A stretch of DNA of 64,000 nucleotides from JACVRW01 sp963728495 (GTDB lineage: Bacteria > Actinomycetota > Thermoleophilia > Solirubrobacterales > Thermoleophilaceae), in NCBI GenBank assembly GCA_963728495.1, contig CAVSKI010000007.1, positions 372,001 to 436,000 on the forward strand, given 5' to 3'. This document shows positions 41,424 through 50,927 of the stretch, piece after piece. Each line of letters opens with the position of its first letter. The stretch's first letter is position 1. The notes under the pieces are model-generated. The model was given only the letters and a program-made list of their open reading frames with translations. It made no database searches and had not been told where the DNA came from. The translations under genes and the position numbers were made by a program.

Positions 41424-42005
41424 ATGGGCAAGGTGACCTTCGACATCAGTTTGTCGCTGGACGGGTTCATGACGGCCGCAAACCAGCGGCCGGAGGAGCC
41501 GATGGGCGACGGGGGCCTGCGCCTGGTCGAGTGGGCGTTCGGAGACGACGAACGCGACCGCGCAATCCTCACGGATGGCATCGCCAGCATCGGCGCCGTG
41601 ATCGCCGGGCGGCGCACTTACGACGACTCGCTGCCGTGGTGGGGGGCGGACGGCCCCACGGGCCCCGCGCGGCTCCCGGTGTTCGTCGTGTCTCACAGCG
41701 CGCCCGACGAAACGCCCGAGGGCGGCGTCTACACCTTCGTTACTAGCGGAATCGAGCGCGCACTCGAGGGAGCCAAGGCGGCGGCCGGCGACAAGGACAT
41801 CACCGTCATGGGTGGAGCGATCACCGGCCAGCAGTTCCTCGCAGCTAGCCTGGTCGACGAGCTCTCGCTTCACGTCGTGCCGGTGCTGTTCGGAACGGGC
41901 ACGAGGATGTTCGAGAATCTTGGTGACGCACACATCATGCTCGAGCCATTGGAGACGATCCAAACAGCGAGGGCCACCCACCTGCGTCTGCGCATCGCCC
42001 GATAG
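41424..42005 (+). CDS. Dihydrofolate-reductase-fold (RibD C-terminal type) protein
   Basis: A 193-residue protein of the RibD C-terminal/DHFR superfamily, abundant in actinobacteria and often called YwjB/YyaP-like. Blocks are GKVTFDISLSLDGFMTA, IASIGAVIAGRRTYDD, VFVVSHSAPDETP, and the nucleotide-binding DITVMGGAITGQQFLAASLVDELSLHVVPVLFG in two parts. NADPH-dependent reduction is likely; a folate substrate is doubtful. ATG 41424 follows AAAGGGGG. The PNPOx-like gene starts two bases after its stop, so both are probably one transcript. Confidence 0.87.
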   Translation: MGKVTFDISLSLDGFMTAANQRPEEPMGDGGLRLVEWAFGDDERDRAILTDGIASIGAVIAGRRTYDDSLPWWGADGPTGPARLPVFVVSHSAPDETPEGGVYTFVTSGIERALEGAKAAAGDKDITVMGGAITGQQFLAASLVDELSLHVVPVLFGTGTRMFENLGDAHIMLEPLETIQTARATHLRLRIAR

Positions 42006-42007
42006 CC

Positions 42008-42493
42008 ATGCGCCAGACGCACGCCGCCGGCACAAACGACCCCGACCCCAAGCTCGCGGCTCGCGGCGTCATCGACGCCAACGCGTCCATGACGCTCGCG
42101 ACCGCGGATGGCGACGGGCGCCCGTGGGCGTCACCGGTCTGGTTTGCGCATCACGGCTACACGAAGTTCTATTGGGTGTCGCGACCGGATGCGCGTCACT
42201 CACGCAACCTCGCCATCCGCCCGCACCTGGCGCTCGTCATCTTCGATTCGACCGTCGCCGTGGGCGAGGCCCAAGCCGTCTACATCGAAGCCGAAGCCGA
42301 GCAGCTGAGCGGCGCCGAGCAAGAACAAGCGATCAACACCTACTCACACCGATCCCACGCTCACGGAGCCGGCCAATGGACGGCCAGCGACGTCAGCGCT
42401 CCGGCTTCCCATCGCTTGTATCGCGCTACCGCTTCAACGCACTTCCTCCTCGGGGCCGACGATCGCCGGATGACGGTGCGGCTTGACCACTAG
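42008..42493 (+). CDS. Pyridoxamine-5'-phosphate-oxidase-like flavin-binding protein
   Basis: A 161-residue split-barrel protein: ANASMTLATADGDGRPWASPVWFAHHG is the usual FMN-fold opening, followed by FYWVSRPDARHSRNLAIRPHLALVIFD. The rest is less conserved. Members bind FMN, F420 or heme; the PNPOx active-site residues are not recognisable, so a role in vitamin B6 synthesis is unlikely. It is two bases after the DHFR-like gene. Its stop shares CTAG with the stop of the convergent aldehyde dehydrogenase gene. Confidence 0.83.
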   Translation: MRQTHAAGTNDPDPKLAARGVIDANASMTLATADGDGRPWASPVWFAHHGYTKFYWVSRPDARHSRNLAIRPHLALVIFDSTVAVGEAQAVYIEAEAEQLSGAEQEQAINTYSHRSHAHGAGQWTASDVSAPASHRLYRATASTHFLLGADDRRMTVRLDH

Positions 42494-44079
42494 CGCCGCC
42501 CCAGGCGGCGGCCCCAGTCACGTGCGAACAGGAAGCGACTGACGCGCAGGAAGAGCTTGCCCTTGAGGGCGGTGTAGGGGTACCAAAGGAGCTCCGACCT
42601 GGGGGCCAGCCGCGTCGCGGTGACCGACTGCGGGCGGCAGTACTTGCGAATCCCGTGTGCGCCACCGAGCCGGGCGCCGACGCCGGACTCCTTCCAGCCA
42701 CCCTGAGGAATCCGGATCGCGGAGAGGTTCACGAACATGTCGTTGACGTTGACCGCGCCGACCTCCAGGCGCCGGGCGATCTGCTCGCCGCGGGCGCGGT
42801 CGCGAGTCCAGACGCTGGCCGACAGCCCGTAGCTCGAGTCGTTCGCGAGCCGGATCGCCTCGTCGACGTCTTTGACCTTCATCACCGGCAGCGTCGGGCC
42901 GAAGGTCTCCTCGCGCATGCAGCTCATCGACTCATCGACGTCGACGAGCACGGTGGGCTCGAAGAACGCCCCCGACGCGTCCGCGCGCTTGCCGCCAACG
43001 AGTGCGCGTGCGCCGTTCGCCAGCGCCTCGGACACGTGCCGCTCAACGATGGCTAGCTGCGCTTGGCTGGAAAGCGACCCGATGTCGGCGTCGAAGCGCT
43101 TGCCGGCGGCGCGCTGGCGCAGGCCGCGCACGCGTCCGGCCACAGACTCGACGAACTCGTCGTAGACGGGCTCCTCGACAAAGACGCGCTCAACTGAGGT
43201 GCATGTCTGGCCGCTGTTGAACATGCCGCCCCACACCGCGGCGTTCGCGGCCCGCCCGAGATCGGCGTCGGCGAGCACGATCATCGCGTCCTTGCCCCCG
43301 AGCTCGAGGCTGTACGGCATCAGCCGCCCGGCGGCGCGCTGCGCGATCCTCTTGCCGGTGCGCGTGGACCCGGTGAACTGGATGAAGTCGGCCTCGTCCA
43401 CCAGCGCGGAACCGGTCCCTCCGGCACCGGTCAGGCACTCCAGCACTCCCGGAGCGCCCACATCCTCGCGCCAGCCGCGCACGATCTCGCCGGTGGCCAG
43501 CGGGGTCAGCTCAGACGGTTTGATGGCGACCGCCGCGCCGGCCAACAGCGCGGGCACCGCATCGGCCAGGGCGAGCAGGACAGGGTTGTTCCAGGGGCAG
43601 ATGACCCCGACGACCGGGTACGGCCGGTAGGCGATCGTGAGCTTCTTGCTCGCGGTCAGCAGGTTGTGCGGTCGCGGATGCGAGTCGGCCAGGAACTTCT
43701 CGGCGCGCTTTCGGTAGTACTCGAGCAAGTCGATCGCGAAGGGAACCTCCAGGGTGGCCTCCTGCCACGGCTTTCCCGTCTCCCGCTGGAGCAGCTCCGC
43801 GACGTGCTCATCGTTGTCGAACAGCCAGTCACGCAGGCGCCCGAGCCAGTCGCCTCGGCCGCTCGGTCCGAGCGCCTCCCACGCCGGCTGGTTGCCCCGC
43901 AGTCGCCCGACGGCGGCGCGCACGTCCTCGGCGCCCTGATCGGGCACGGAGGCGAGCACGGAGCCATCCGCGGGCGACCTCACCTCGAAGCCCGGAGCCG
44001 GCTGCGGGCCGTTCCCCGACGACCGCGCTCCGATCGCGTGCGCGCCCGTGGACATCATCTCGGGGTCGTTCGCCCCCAT
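42490..44079 (-). CDS. NAD(P)-dependent aldehyde dehydrogenase (succinate-semialdehyde type)
   Basis: A 529-residue ALDH. Nucleotide-binding VVGVICPWNNPVLLAL, KPSELTPL and FTGSTRTGKRIAQRA precede the catalytic Glu in YSLELGGKDAMIV and the catalytic Cys in MFNSGQTCTSVERVFV; EETFGPTLPVMKV follows. Wording is close to SSADH-type enzymes of actinobacteria, but other aliphatic or aromatic aldehydes are possible. The first 30 residues are non-conserved. A C-terminal extension of about 40 residues (RSELLWYPYTALKGKLFLRVSRFLF) is amphipathic and could associate with membranes. It follows groL on the same strand but a hairpin terminator lies between. Confidence 0.91.
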   Translation of the reverse strand: MGANDPEMMSTGAHAIGARSSGNGPQPAPGFEVRSPADGSVLASVPDQGAEDVRAAVGRLRGNQPAWEALGPSGRGDWLGRLRDWLFDNDEHVAELLQRETGKPWQEATLEVPFAIDLLEYYRKRAEKFLADSHPRPHNLLTASKKLTIAYRPYPVVGVICPWNNPVLLALADAVPALLAGAAVAIKPSELTPLATGEIVRGWREDVGAPGVLECLTGAGGTGSALVDEADFIQFTGSTRTGKRIAQRAAGRLMPYSLELGGKDAMIVLADADLGRAANAAVWGGMFNSGQTCTSVERVFVEEPVYDEFVESVAGRVRGLRQRAAGKRFDADIGSLSSQAQLAIVERHVSEALANGARALVGGKRADASGAFFEPTVLVDVDESMSCMREETFGPTLPVMKVKDVDEAIRLANDSSYGLSASVWTRDRARGEQIARRLEVGAVNVNDMFVNLSAIRIPQGGWKESGVGARLGGAHGIRKYCRPQSVTATRLAPRSELLWYPYTALKGKLFLRVSRFLFARDWGRRLGRR

Positions 44080-44132
44080 CAATCATTTGATGATCCCACC
44101 GCACGATCGGCAATGCGAATCCGACATAACGA

Positions 44133-44160
44133 CGAGGGCCCCGCAAATGCGGGGCCCTCG
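44133..44160 (-). terminator. Terminator-like hairpin after groL
   Basis: CGAGGGCCCCGC-AAAT-GCGGGGCCCTCG is a perfect 12-bp stem with a four-base loop, 78 bases beyond the groL stop and ahead of the aldehyde dehydrogenase gene. The following minus-strand bases (TCGTTATG) are only weakly T-rich, as is usual in high-GC actinobacteria. Confidence 0.75.
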
Positions 44161-44237
44161 AGGTACTGCGGAAGATTCCAGCCAACCGGCCAGGAATCAA
44201 CGGGGTCCGGGGGCGGGAGCCCCCGGCTGCCCTCTAT

Positions 44238-45869
<1,632 letters not shown>

Positions 45870-45884
45870 ATTCGTCTGTCCTCT

Positions 45885-46178
45885 CTAGCCCGCTACCTTG
45901 GCGAGCACGTCCGACTCCCGCAGGACAAGCAGGTCATCGCCTTCGACCTGGACCTCGGTGCCGCCGTACTTCGAATACAGGACCTCGTCGCCCTTGGACA
46001 CGTCGAGCGGAATCCGCTTGTCGCCGTCCTCGTCCCACTTGCCGTCACCGACCGCGAGAACCTTGCCGCGCTGCGGCTTCTCCTTGGCCGTGTCGGGAAG
46101 GACGATGCCGCTGGCAGTGGTCTCTTCCTCTTCAATCGCCTGAACGATCAGGCGGTCTCCCAGAGGTTTGAGATTCAT
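45885..46178 (-). CDS. groES: 10-kDa co-chaperonin GroES
   Basis: A 97-residue GroES: MNLKPLGDRLIVQAIEEEETTASGIVLPDTAKEKPQ includes the mobile loop, followed by GKVLAVGDGKW and VLYSKYGGTEVQVEGDDLLVL. ATG 46178 is chosen because GGAGG lies seven bases upstream; the in-frame ATG at 46184 is too close to the ribosome site. It is the first gene of the groES-groL operon, repressed under normal growth by HrcA at CIRCE (established for the family). hrcA itself is not in the window. Confidence 0.97.
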   Translation of the reverse strand: MNLKPLGDRLIVQAIEEEETTASGIVLPDTAKEKPQRGKVLAVGDGKWDEDGDKRIPLDVSKGDEVLYSKYGGTEVQVEGDDLLVLRESDVLAKVAG

Positions 46179-46206
46179 GGGCATACCTCCATCGGGTGCA
46201 GTTTCC

Positions 46207-46233
46207 TTGGCACTCACTACGTGCGAGTGCCAG
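46207..46233. promoter_or_regulatory. CIRCE element (proximal)
   Basis: TTGGCACTC-N9-GAGTGCCAG, 29 bases upstream of the groES start. It follows the HrcA operator layout TTAGCACTC-N9-GAGTGCTAA, with GG replacing AG in the arms. Confidence 0.92.
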
Positions 46234-46236
46234 CGC

Positions 46237-46263
46237 CTGGCACTCTAGCAGCCAGAGTGCCAA
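46237..46263. promoter_or_regulatory. CIRCE element (distal)
   Basis: CTGGCACTC-N9-GAGTGCCAA, only three bases from the proximal copy. Adjacent paired operators suggest cooperative HrcA repression of groES-groL. Confidence 0.92.
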
Positions 46264-46295
46264 ACCCGGCGGCCGACCGAGCGGCGGCCAGGCGG

Positions 46296-46694
46296 CTAGT
46301 TCTGCTGGGGGGCGGAGGGGCGCATCCGGTCCCGAATCTCGGACGGACGCTCGGAGATCTGCGAGAAGCGCACGACGGTCACGGCGTCCTCCATCTCGAC
46401 CTTGCGGCCGTAGATCTGCTCGAGGAAGTGCACCATCTCGTCGAGGCGCCGAAACTCGGGATTGTCGTGCTCGATGTCGCGCGGGGAGAGGTCGCGCACC
46501 TGCTTGACCTCCACCGAGTCGATCACCGCCTCGAAGATCTTCTCGCGGGGCGAGTGCTGGAAGCCCACGGTCACCAGCACGACCTCGCCCTTGCGGTACT
46601 TGTTGCCCTTGTCGCCCAGCCGGATCGTGGCGGTCTTTCGACCACGCTTGAGCTGGTCGATGAAGATAGGCGAGTAGAAGTTGAGGACGAACAC
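46296..46694 (-). CDS. ASCH-domain protein
   Basis: A 132-residue protein with an ASCH (PUA-like) fold: LNFYSPIFIDQLKRGRKTATIRLGDK carries the conserved Lys/Thr pair of the family, then GEVVLVTVGF and VKQVRDLSPRDIEHDNPE. ASCH domains bind RNA or modified nucleosides, and some are amidohydrolases that act on N4-acetylcytidine. The role here is unknown. It is the last gene of a minus-strand run that includes Crp, Pcm and Nudix proteins, with 12 bp to the Nudix stop. Confidence 0.85.
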   Translation of the reverse strand: MFVLNFYSPIFIDQLKRGRKTATIRLGDKGNKYRKGEVVLVTVGFQHSPREKIFEAVIDSVEVKQVRDLSPRDIEHDNPEFRRLDEMVHFLEQIYGRKVEMEDAVTVVRFSQISERPSEIRDRMRPSAPQQN

Positions 46695-46706
46695 GACGCG
46701 CGGAGA

Positions 46707-47123
46707 CTAGCGGCCCTCCGCCGTGCGCGATAGAGCAATGGCGGCCATCTCCCGCTCGCCCCGGTAGGCGAGCCGGTCGGGTGCCTCCTCCAGAGGAATC
46801 CAGAGAGCCTCCTCCACCTCGTAATCGTGGTTCTCGACGCTGCCTGCGAGATACCGAAAGAGAAAGAAGGACACGATCTTCATCACCCGCTCACCGTCTC
46901 TCGCGTACCAGTAGCGGATGTCGTCGAGCTTCTCGACCAGCTCGGTCTCCAGCCCGGCTTCCTCTCGCACCTCGCGCTGTGCGGCCTGGGCCGAGGACTC
47001 GCCCGGCTCCGGATGGCCCTTGGGCAGGGCGAGCACCTGGTCGCGCACGCGCACCACTGCTACGAACGGCCGGCCTCGCATCCGGCGCACGACCACGCCG
47101 CCGGCGGAGAACTCACGGATCAT
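46707..47123 (-). CDS. Nudix hydrolase
   Basis: A 138-residue Nudix enzyme. The Nudix box is complete: GHPEPGESSAQAAQREVREEAGLETEL (residues about 36-62), with the REVREEAG core supplying metal-binding Glu residues. The start AGGVVVRRM and LALPKGHPEPGE resemble MutT/Ap4A-hydrolase-like housecleaning enzymes. ATG 47123 or GTG 47132 is the start; both overlap the end of pcm, so translation is coupled. Substrate (for example Ap4A, oxidised nucleotide or ADP-ribose) is not determined. Confidence 0.9.
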   Translation of the reverse strand: MIREFSAGGVVVRRMRGRPFVAVVRVRDQVLALPKGHPEPGESSAQAAQREVREEAGLETELVEKLDDIRYWYARDGERVMKIVSFFLFRYLAGSVENHDYEVEEALWIPLEEAPDRLAYRGEREMAAIALSRTAEGR

Positions 47124-47763
47124 GGGCGTCACTGACCAGAGGTACGAAGCGCACCGAGGCCACGGGTTCCTCTTCGCCGCCCCGCAGGCGAAGCAGCTGC
47201 TCCTGGCGCCCGCGAGCGACCGGGCACACGAGCGCCGCGTCCGGAGCGAGCTGATCGATCAGCGCCGGCGGCGGCTCGCCCTCGGCCGTGGCGGTGACCG
47301 AGATGCCGCCGAAGGGAGCGCGGTCGGGCGCGCCCACCGAGCCGTCGCCGATCCTCACCTCGACGTTGTCGTAGCCGAGCTCGGCCAGCGTCTCGGCCGC
47401 TTGGCGGCCCAGGCCCGCGCGGCGTTCGATCGTGATCACCTCCGCGCAGAGGCGCGACAGAACGGCCGCGCCGTAGCCCGACCCGGTGCCGATCTCGAGG
47501 ACCCTTTCCGGGCCGCGCAGCTCCAGCAGCTGCGCCATGCAGGCCACGATCCAGGGCTGGGAGATCGTCTGCCCCTCGCCGATTCGCAGCGCGCCGTCGC
47601 GGTAGGCGCGGCGGCGCAGCTTCTCGGGCACGAAGCGGTGCCGCGGGACCTCGGCCATCGCCGCCAGCACGCGCTCGTCGGTTATCCCGCGACCGCGCAG
47701 CTGGCGCTTCACCATGCGCAGCCGCTTGTCAGTGAATGTAGTTTCGAAGTCGTCCGGGGTCAT
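47113..47763 (-). CDS. pcm: Protein-L-isoaspartate O-methyltransferase
   Basis: A 216-residue PCMT that methylates isoaspartyl residues in aged proteins. It shows VPRHRFVPEKLRRRAYRDGAL, the substrate-loop motif GEGQTISQPWIVACM and SAM motif I RVLEIGTGSGYGAAVLSRL, then VITIERRAGLG and IGDGSVGAPDRAPFGGISVTA. All expected motifs are intact. Its start overlaps the 3' end of the Crp-like regulator gene by 35 bp and its end overlaps the Nudix start, giving a tightly coupled operon. Confidence 0.94.
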   Translation of the reverse strand: MTPDDFETTFTDKRLRMVKRQLRGRGITDERVLAAMAEVPRHRFVPEKLRRRAYRDGALRIGEGQTISQPWIVACMAQLLELRGPERVLEIGTGSGYGAAVLSRLCAEVITIERRAGLGRQAAETLAELGYDNVEVRIGDGSVGAPDRAPFGGISVTATAEGEPPPALIDQLAPDAALVCPVARGRQEQLLRLRGGEEEPVASVRFVPLVSDAHDP

Positions 47764-48430
47764 GCACGGTCACCTTGCCCCTGCCGAGGGTGACCACCTC
47801 CGCGCGCTCCAGCGTGGCCAGAAAACGGCTCGCGCTCTCGCGGGAGGTACCGGCCAGATTGGCGATCTCGGCCTGAGTCGCCCGGATCAGGACGTCCGCC
47901 TCGGGCGCCCCCTCGGCCTGACGCGAGATCGTCTGGGCCAGCAGGGCGCCGGCCACGCGCCCCGCCACCGTCTGGAACGACTGCTGGAGCAGCCGCTCGT
48001 TGGTGCGGCTGACCCGCTCGGCGAGCCCCGCCAGCAGCTTGAGAGCGAGGTCGGGATGGCGGCGTATGAGGCGCTGCATGTCACCGGCCAGCAGGGCCAC
48101 CGCGGTGGCGGGCTCGACCGCCTCGGCCGTTGCCGAGCGCGTCTCGCCCCGGAACATCGCCAGCTCGCCGAACAGCGAGCCGGTGCGGAGCTCGGCCAGG
48201 GCCACCATGCGCCCGTCCTGGTGCTCGCGCGTGAGGACCACGGCACCCGAGCGCAGCAGGTAGCAGGTGTCGCCGGTATCGCCTTCGCGGAAGATCACCT
48301 GGCCGCGGTCCCAGCGGCGCGGCACCGCCACCTGAGCCACGGCGGCCAGCTCGCGAGCCTCGAGGTCGGCGAAGATCTCCGTGCGCGCCAGCAGGCGCGC
48401 GGTCTCCTCTCCGTTGCCTCGGTCGGCCAT
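47729..48430 (-). CDS. Crp/Fnr-family transcriptional regulator
   Basis: A 233-residue regulator with an N-terminal cyclic-nucleotide-binding beta barrel (GQVIFREGDTGDTCYLLRSG, SLFGELAMFRGETRSATAEA) and a C-terminal Crp helix-turn-helix (TQAEIANLAGTSRESASRFLATLERAEVV). In the barrel the phosphate-binding segment reads FGELAMFRGETRSATA, close to the RSA consensus for cAMP binding. No Cys ligands for Fe-S are present, so Fnr-type oxygen sensing is unlikely. It heads the operon with pcm, Nudix and ASCH genes and is only 17 bp from the divergent threonine dehydratase gene. Confidence 0.92.
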   Translation of the reverse strand: MADRGNGEETARLLARTEIFADLEARELAAVAQVAVPRRWDRGQVIFREGDTGDTCYLLRSGAVVLTREHQDGRMVALAELRTGSLFGELAMFRGETRSATAEAVEPATAVALLAGDMQRLIRRHPDLALKLLAGLAERVSRTNERLLQQSFQTVAGRVAGALLAQTISRQAEGAPEADVLIRATQAEIANLAGTSRESASRFLATLERAEVVTLGRGKVTVHDPGRLRNYIH

Positions 48431-48435
48431 GCGCG

Positions 48436-48442
48436 CATAATG
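48436..48442. promoter_or_regulatory. Overlapping opposed -10 boxes (crp-like and ilvA)
   Basis: CATAATG reads CATAAT forward, six bases before ATG 48448, and CATTAT in reverse, six bases before ATG 48430. The whole intergenic space is 17 bp, so both mRNAs would be leaderless. Confidence 0.48.
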
Positions 48443-48447
48443 GTCGC

Positions 48448-49686
48448 ATGGCAGTGACCCGGGAAGCCGTCACCATCGAGGATGTCGAGGGGGCCGCGCA
48501 CCGAATTCGCGGCAAGGTGCGCGAGACACCACTGCTGGCGGCGGGCGAGCTCTCGCGGCGGGTGGGCGCCCGGGTGGTGCTCAAGGCGGAGAACCTGCAG
48601 CTGACCGGCTCCTTCAAGTCCCGGGGCGCGACCAACATGATCCGGCAGCTCTCCGCGGAGGCCCTGGAGTGCGGCGTGGTGGCCGCCAGCGCGGGAAACC
48701 ACGCGCAGGCGGTGGCCTTCGCCGCGCGCGACGCCGGCGCCCGCGCGCTATTGGTGATGCCCGCGCAGGCGCCCCTGGCGAAGATTGCGGCGGTGCGCCA
48801 GTACGGCGGCGATGTGCGCTTCGTCGAGGGTGGCTTCGACGAGGCGAACGCCGAGGCGGGGCGGCTCGCCGCGGACGAGGGACTAACGATGGTGCACGCC
48901 TTCGATCAGCCTCCGGTCGTGGCCGGGCAGGGCACGGCCGGCCTGGAGATCGCACGCCAGAGCCCCGAGGTCAAGCTCGTGGTGGTCCCGCTGGGCGGCG
49001 GCGGGTTGGCGGCGGGCATCGGGCTCGCCCTGGCCGACAAGCTTCCCGGCGCCCGCGTGGTCGGCGTGCAGGCCGAGGCCTGCGCTCCCTACATCGACTC
49101 ACTCGCCGCCCACAGGCCGATCGGAGCGCGCTCGGCCAACACGATCTGCGACGGCATTGCCGTCAAGCGCCCCGGCGACTTCACCCTGCCGCTGGTCGAG
49201 CGCTACGTGGACGAGGTGGTCACGGTCTCCGACGATCAGGTGGCGGAGGCCATGGTGCTGCTGCTGGAGCGCTCCAAGCTCGTGGTCGAGGGCGCGGGTG
49301 CGGTGGCGGTGGCCGCGCTCATGCATGGCTGCGTGAAGGCTCCGCCCGAGGGCGAGGTGTGTGCCGTCCTGTCGGGCGGGAACGTCGACGCCTCGCTCCT
49401 CTCGGAGGCGATCCGCCTGGGCGAGACCTTCGCGGGGCGGCGCCTCGTGGTGTCTACCGTCGTCCCCGACCGTCCCGGCGCGCTGGCCGGACTGCTGGCG
49501 ATCGTGGCCCAGCACGGCGGCAACGTCGTCGATGTCGAGCACCTGCGCGACGGGATCGACCTGCACGTGCGCGAGACCGCGATCAAGCTGGTGTTACAGA
49601 CCAGTGGGCCGGAGAGCAACGAGGCGATCCTCGAAGCGGCACGCGGCGATGGCTTCTCGGTGCGAGTCGAGAAGGACGCGATCTAG
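48448..49686 (+). CDS. ilvA: Threonine dehydratase (threonine ammonia-lyase)
   Basis: A 412-residue PLP enzyme that deaminates threonine to 2-oxobutyrate. The PLP Lys is in LTGSFKSRGATNMI, the phosphate-binding glycine loop is VPLGGGGLAAGIG, and ASAGNHAQAVAFAARD contacts the substrate. A single ACT-like domain (residues about 330-412, VSTVVPDRPGALAGLLAIVAQHGGNVVDVEH) indicates feedback control. The length is that of the TdcB/IlvA intermediate form, so biosynthetic or catabolic use is open. Its transcript is probably leaderless. Confidence 0.94.
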   Translation: MAVTREAVTIEDVEGAAHRIRGKVRETPLLAAGELSRRVGARVVLKAENLQLTGSFKSRGATNMIRQLSAEALECGVVAASAGNHAQAVAFAARDAGARALLVMPAQAPLAKIAAVRQYGGDVRFVEGGFDEANAEAGRLAADEGLTMVHAFDQPPVVAGQGTAGLEIARQSPEVKLVVVPLGGGGLAAGIGLALADKLPGARVVGVQAEACAPYIDSLAAHRPIGARSANTICDGIAVKRPGDFTLPLVERYVDEVVTVSDDQVAEAMVLLLERSKLVVEGAGAVAVAALMHGCVKAPPEGEVCAVLSGGNVDASLLSEAIRLGETFAGRRLVVSTVVPDRPGALAGLLAIVAQHGGNVVDVEHLRDGIDLHVRETAIKLVLQTSGPESNEAILEAARGDGFSVRVEKDAI

Positions 49687-49697
49687 TCCGCGGCGGC

Positions 49698-50927
49698 TTG
49701 GCCCGCTCCCCGCTCATCTGCCTGCTGGCGATCCTGGCTGTGGGCGTGCTCGCGGCTCCGGCCGCCGGCGAGCCCGGGCTACGCAAGGCGATCTCGATGA
49801 CGTCGATAGGCAACGGCGGCGACCCCGACGACCTCACCGCGTACGACAATCTCGATCTCGTGAAGCAGAGCGGCGCGCGTTGGGTGCGTCTCTGGATCCG
49901 CTGGGACAAGGCCCAGCCGTTGCCTCCGGCCTTCGTGCCGTGGTCGCAGCTCGACTCCCCGGCCAACGACCTGCCCGCCTGTGGGACGGGTTGCGGGTTT
50001 CGCTACATCGCCTCGCTGGACGCGCAGATCGCCGCCGCCCGCGCGGCGGGCCTCAACGTGATCCTGGTCAACTGGGTCTTTCCCCGCTGGGCCAACGGCA
50101 CCGCGGGCAAGCCGGCCGACTGGGCGGCCGAGGACCGCGGGTCGCGCGGGGCGCCCCTGGAGCGGCTCAAGTCGATGGAGACTCGAGTGCCGGTCGGGCA
50201 GCTCGGTCCCAGCGGCCACTACGGCCGCTGGATCGACTGGCTGGTCGGGCGCTACGCGGGCTACGGCCGCGACTTCGCGCTCGAGATCATGAACGAGCCC
50301 AACCTGCAGATGTGGCCCCAGCAAGCGCCGAGCACGACTGCGGACCGGTTCGGCCCGGGCCGCCCCGTGATCGGCTCCTACATCGCCGAGATGATGACCA
50401 CGGCCAGGACGGTGGCGGCCGCCCGAGGCAACCCCATCCTGATCGGGGCACCGGCCCTGTCCGACCATTTTGGCGTCGACTCGCGCACCGAGACCAACTT
50501 CCGCACCGCAGTGTCGGACACGCTCGCCGGCCTCCCGCCGGGCGCCTGGCCCGAAAACTTCGTCTGGACCCACCACAACTACATCGACGTGGAGGAGAAC
50601 TTGGCTTCCCCCACGCGGGCGGAAGCCGTGCGCGGCCTGCTGGTCGACCGCTGGAGCGGTCGCGGCGGGAGCGCCGACCCCAAGCTGTGGCTGACCGAGG
50701 GCGGCGCCCGGCTTGGGTCGGGGGACGCGACCGGCCTGGACCGCCAGGCGCAGCTCGTGCGACTCAACTGGGAGCGAATGAGCGCCGCGCCCGGCATCGA
50801 GATGTGGACCAACTATCTGCTCTACGAAAACCCGTATGCCGACTCCGGACTGCGTGACGACCGCCTCGCCGGCGGAGCTCCGCGCCCGGTCTGGGACACC
50901 TTCGTGGCCTTCCCGGCGGTCCAGTAG
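49698..50927 (+). CDS. Secreted glycoside hydrolase of clan A type (cellulase-like fold)
   Basis: A 409-residue exported TIM-barrel glycosidase. The signal peptide is SPLICLLAILAVGVLAAPAAG. Active-site signatures are GARWVRLWIRWDKAQ near residue 50, FALEIMNEPNLQMW with the acid/base Glu, VWTHHNYIDVEEN and LWLTEGGARLG with the probable nucleophile Glu. The two-Glu pattern after strands 4 and 7 fits families such as GH5, GH39 or GH51, but the exact family cannot be fixed. TTG 49698 is the only start that includes the full signal peptide. It lies 11 bases after ilvA and directly ahead of psuG. Confidence 0.82.
   Translation: MARSPLICLLAILAVGVLAAPAAGEPGLRKAISMTSIGNGGDPDDLTAYDNLDLVKQSGARWVRLWIRWDKAQPLPPAFVPWSQLDSPANDLPACGTGCGFRYIASLDAQIAAARAAGLNVILVNWVFPRWANGTAGKPADWAAEDRGSRGAPLERLKSMETRVPVGQLGPSGHYGRWIDWLVGRYAGYGRDFALEIMNEPNLQMWPQQAPSTTADRFGPGRPVIGSYIAEMMTTARTVAAARGNPILIGAPALSDHFGVDSRTETNFRTAVSDTLAGLPPGAWPENFVWTHHNYIDVEENLASPTRAEAVRGLLVDRWSGRGGSADPKLWLTEGGARLGSGDATGLDRQAQLVRLNWERMSAAPGIEMWTNYLLYENPYADSGLRDDRLAGGAPRPVWDTFVAFPAVQ

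Noticed and set aside
44133..44160. Operator reading of the perfect 12-bp inverted repeat
   Set aside because: Its place after groL and the tight four-base loop fit a terminator better than a protein-binding site.
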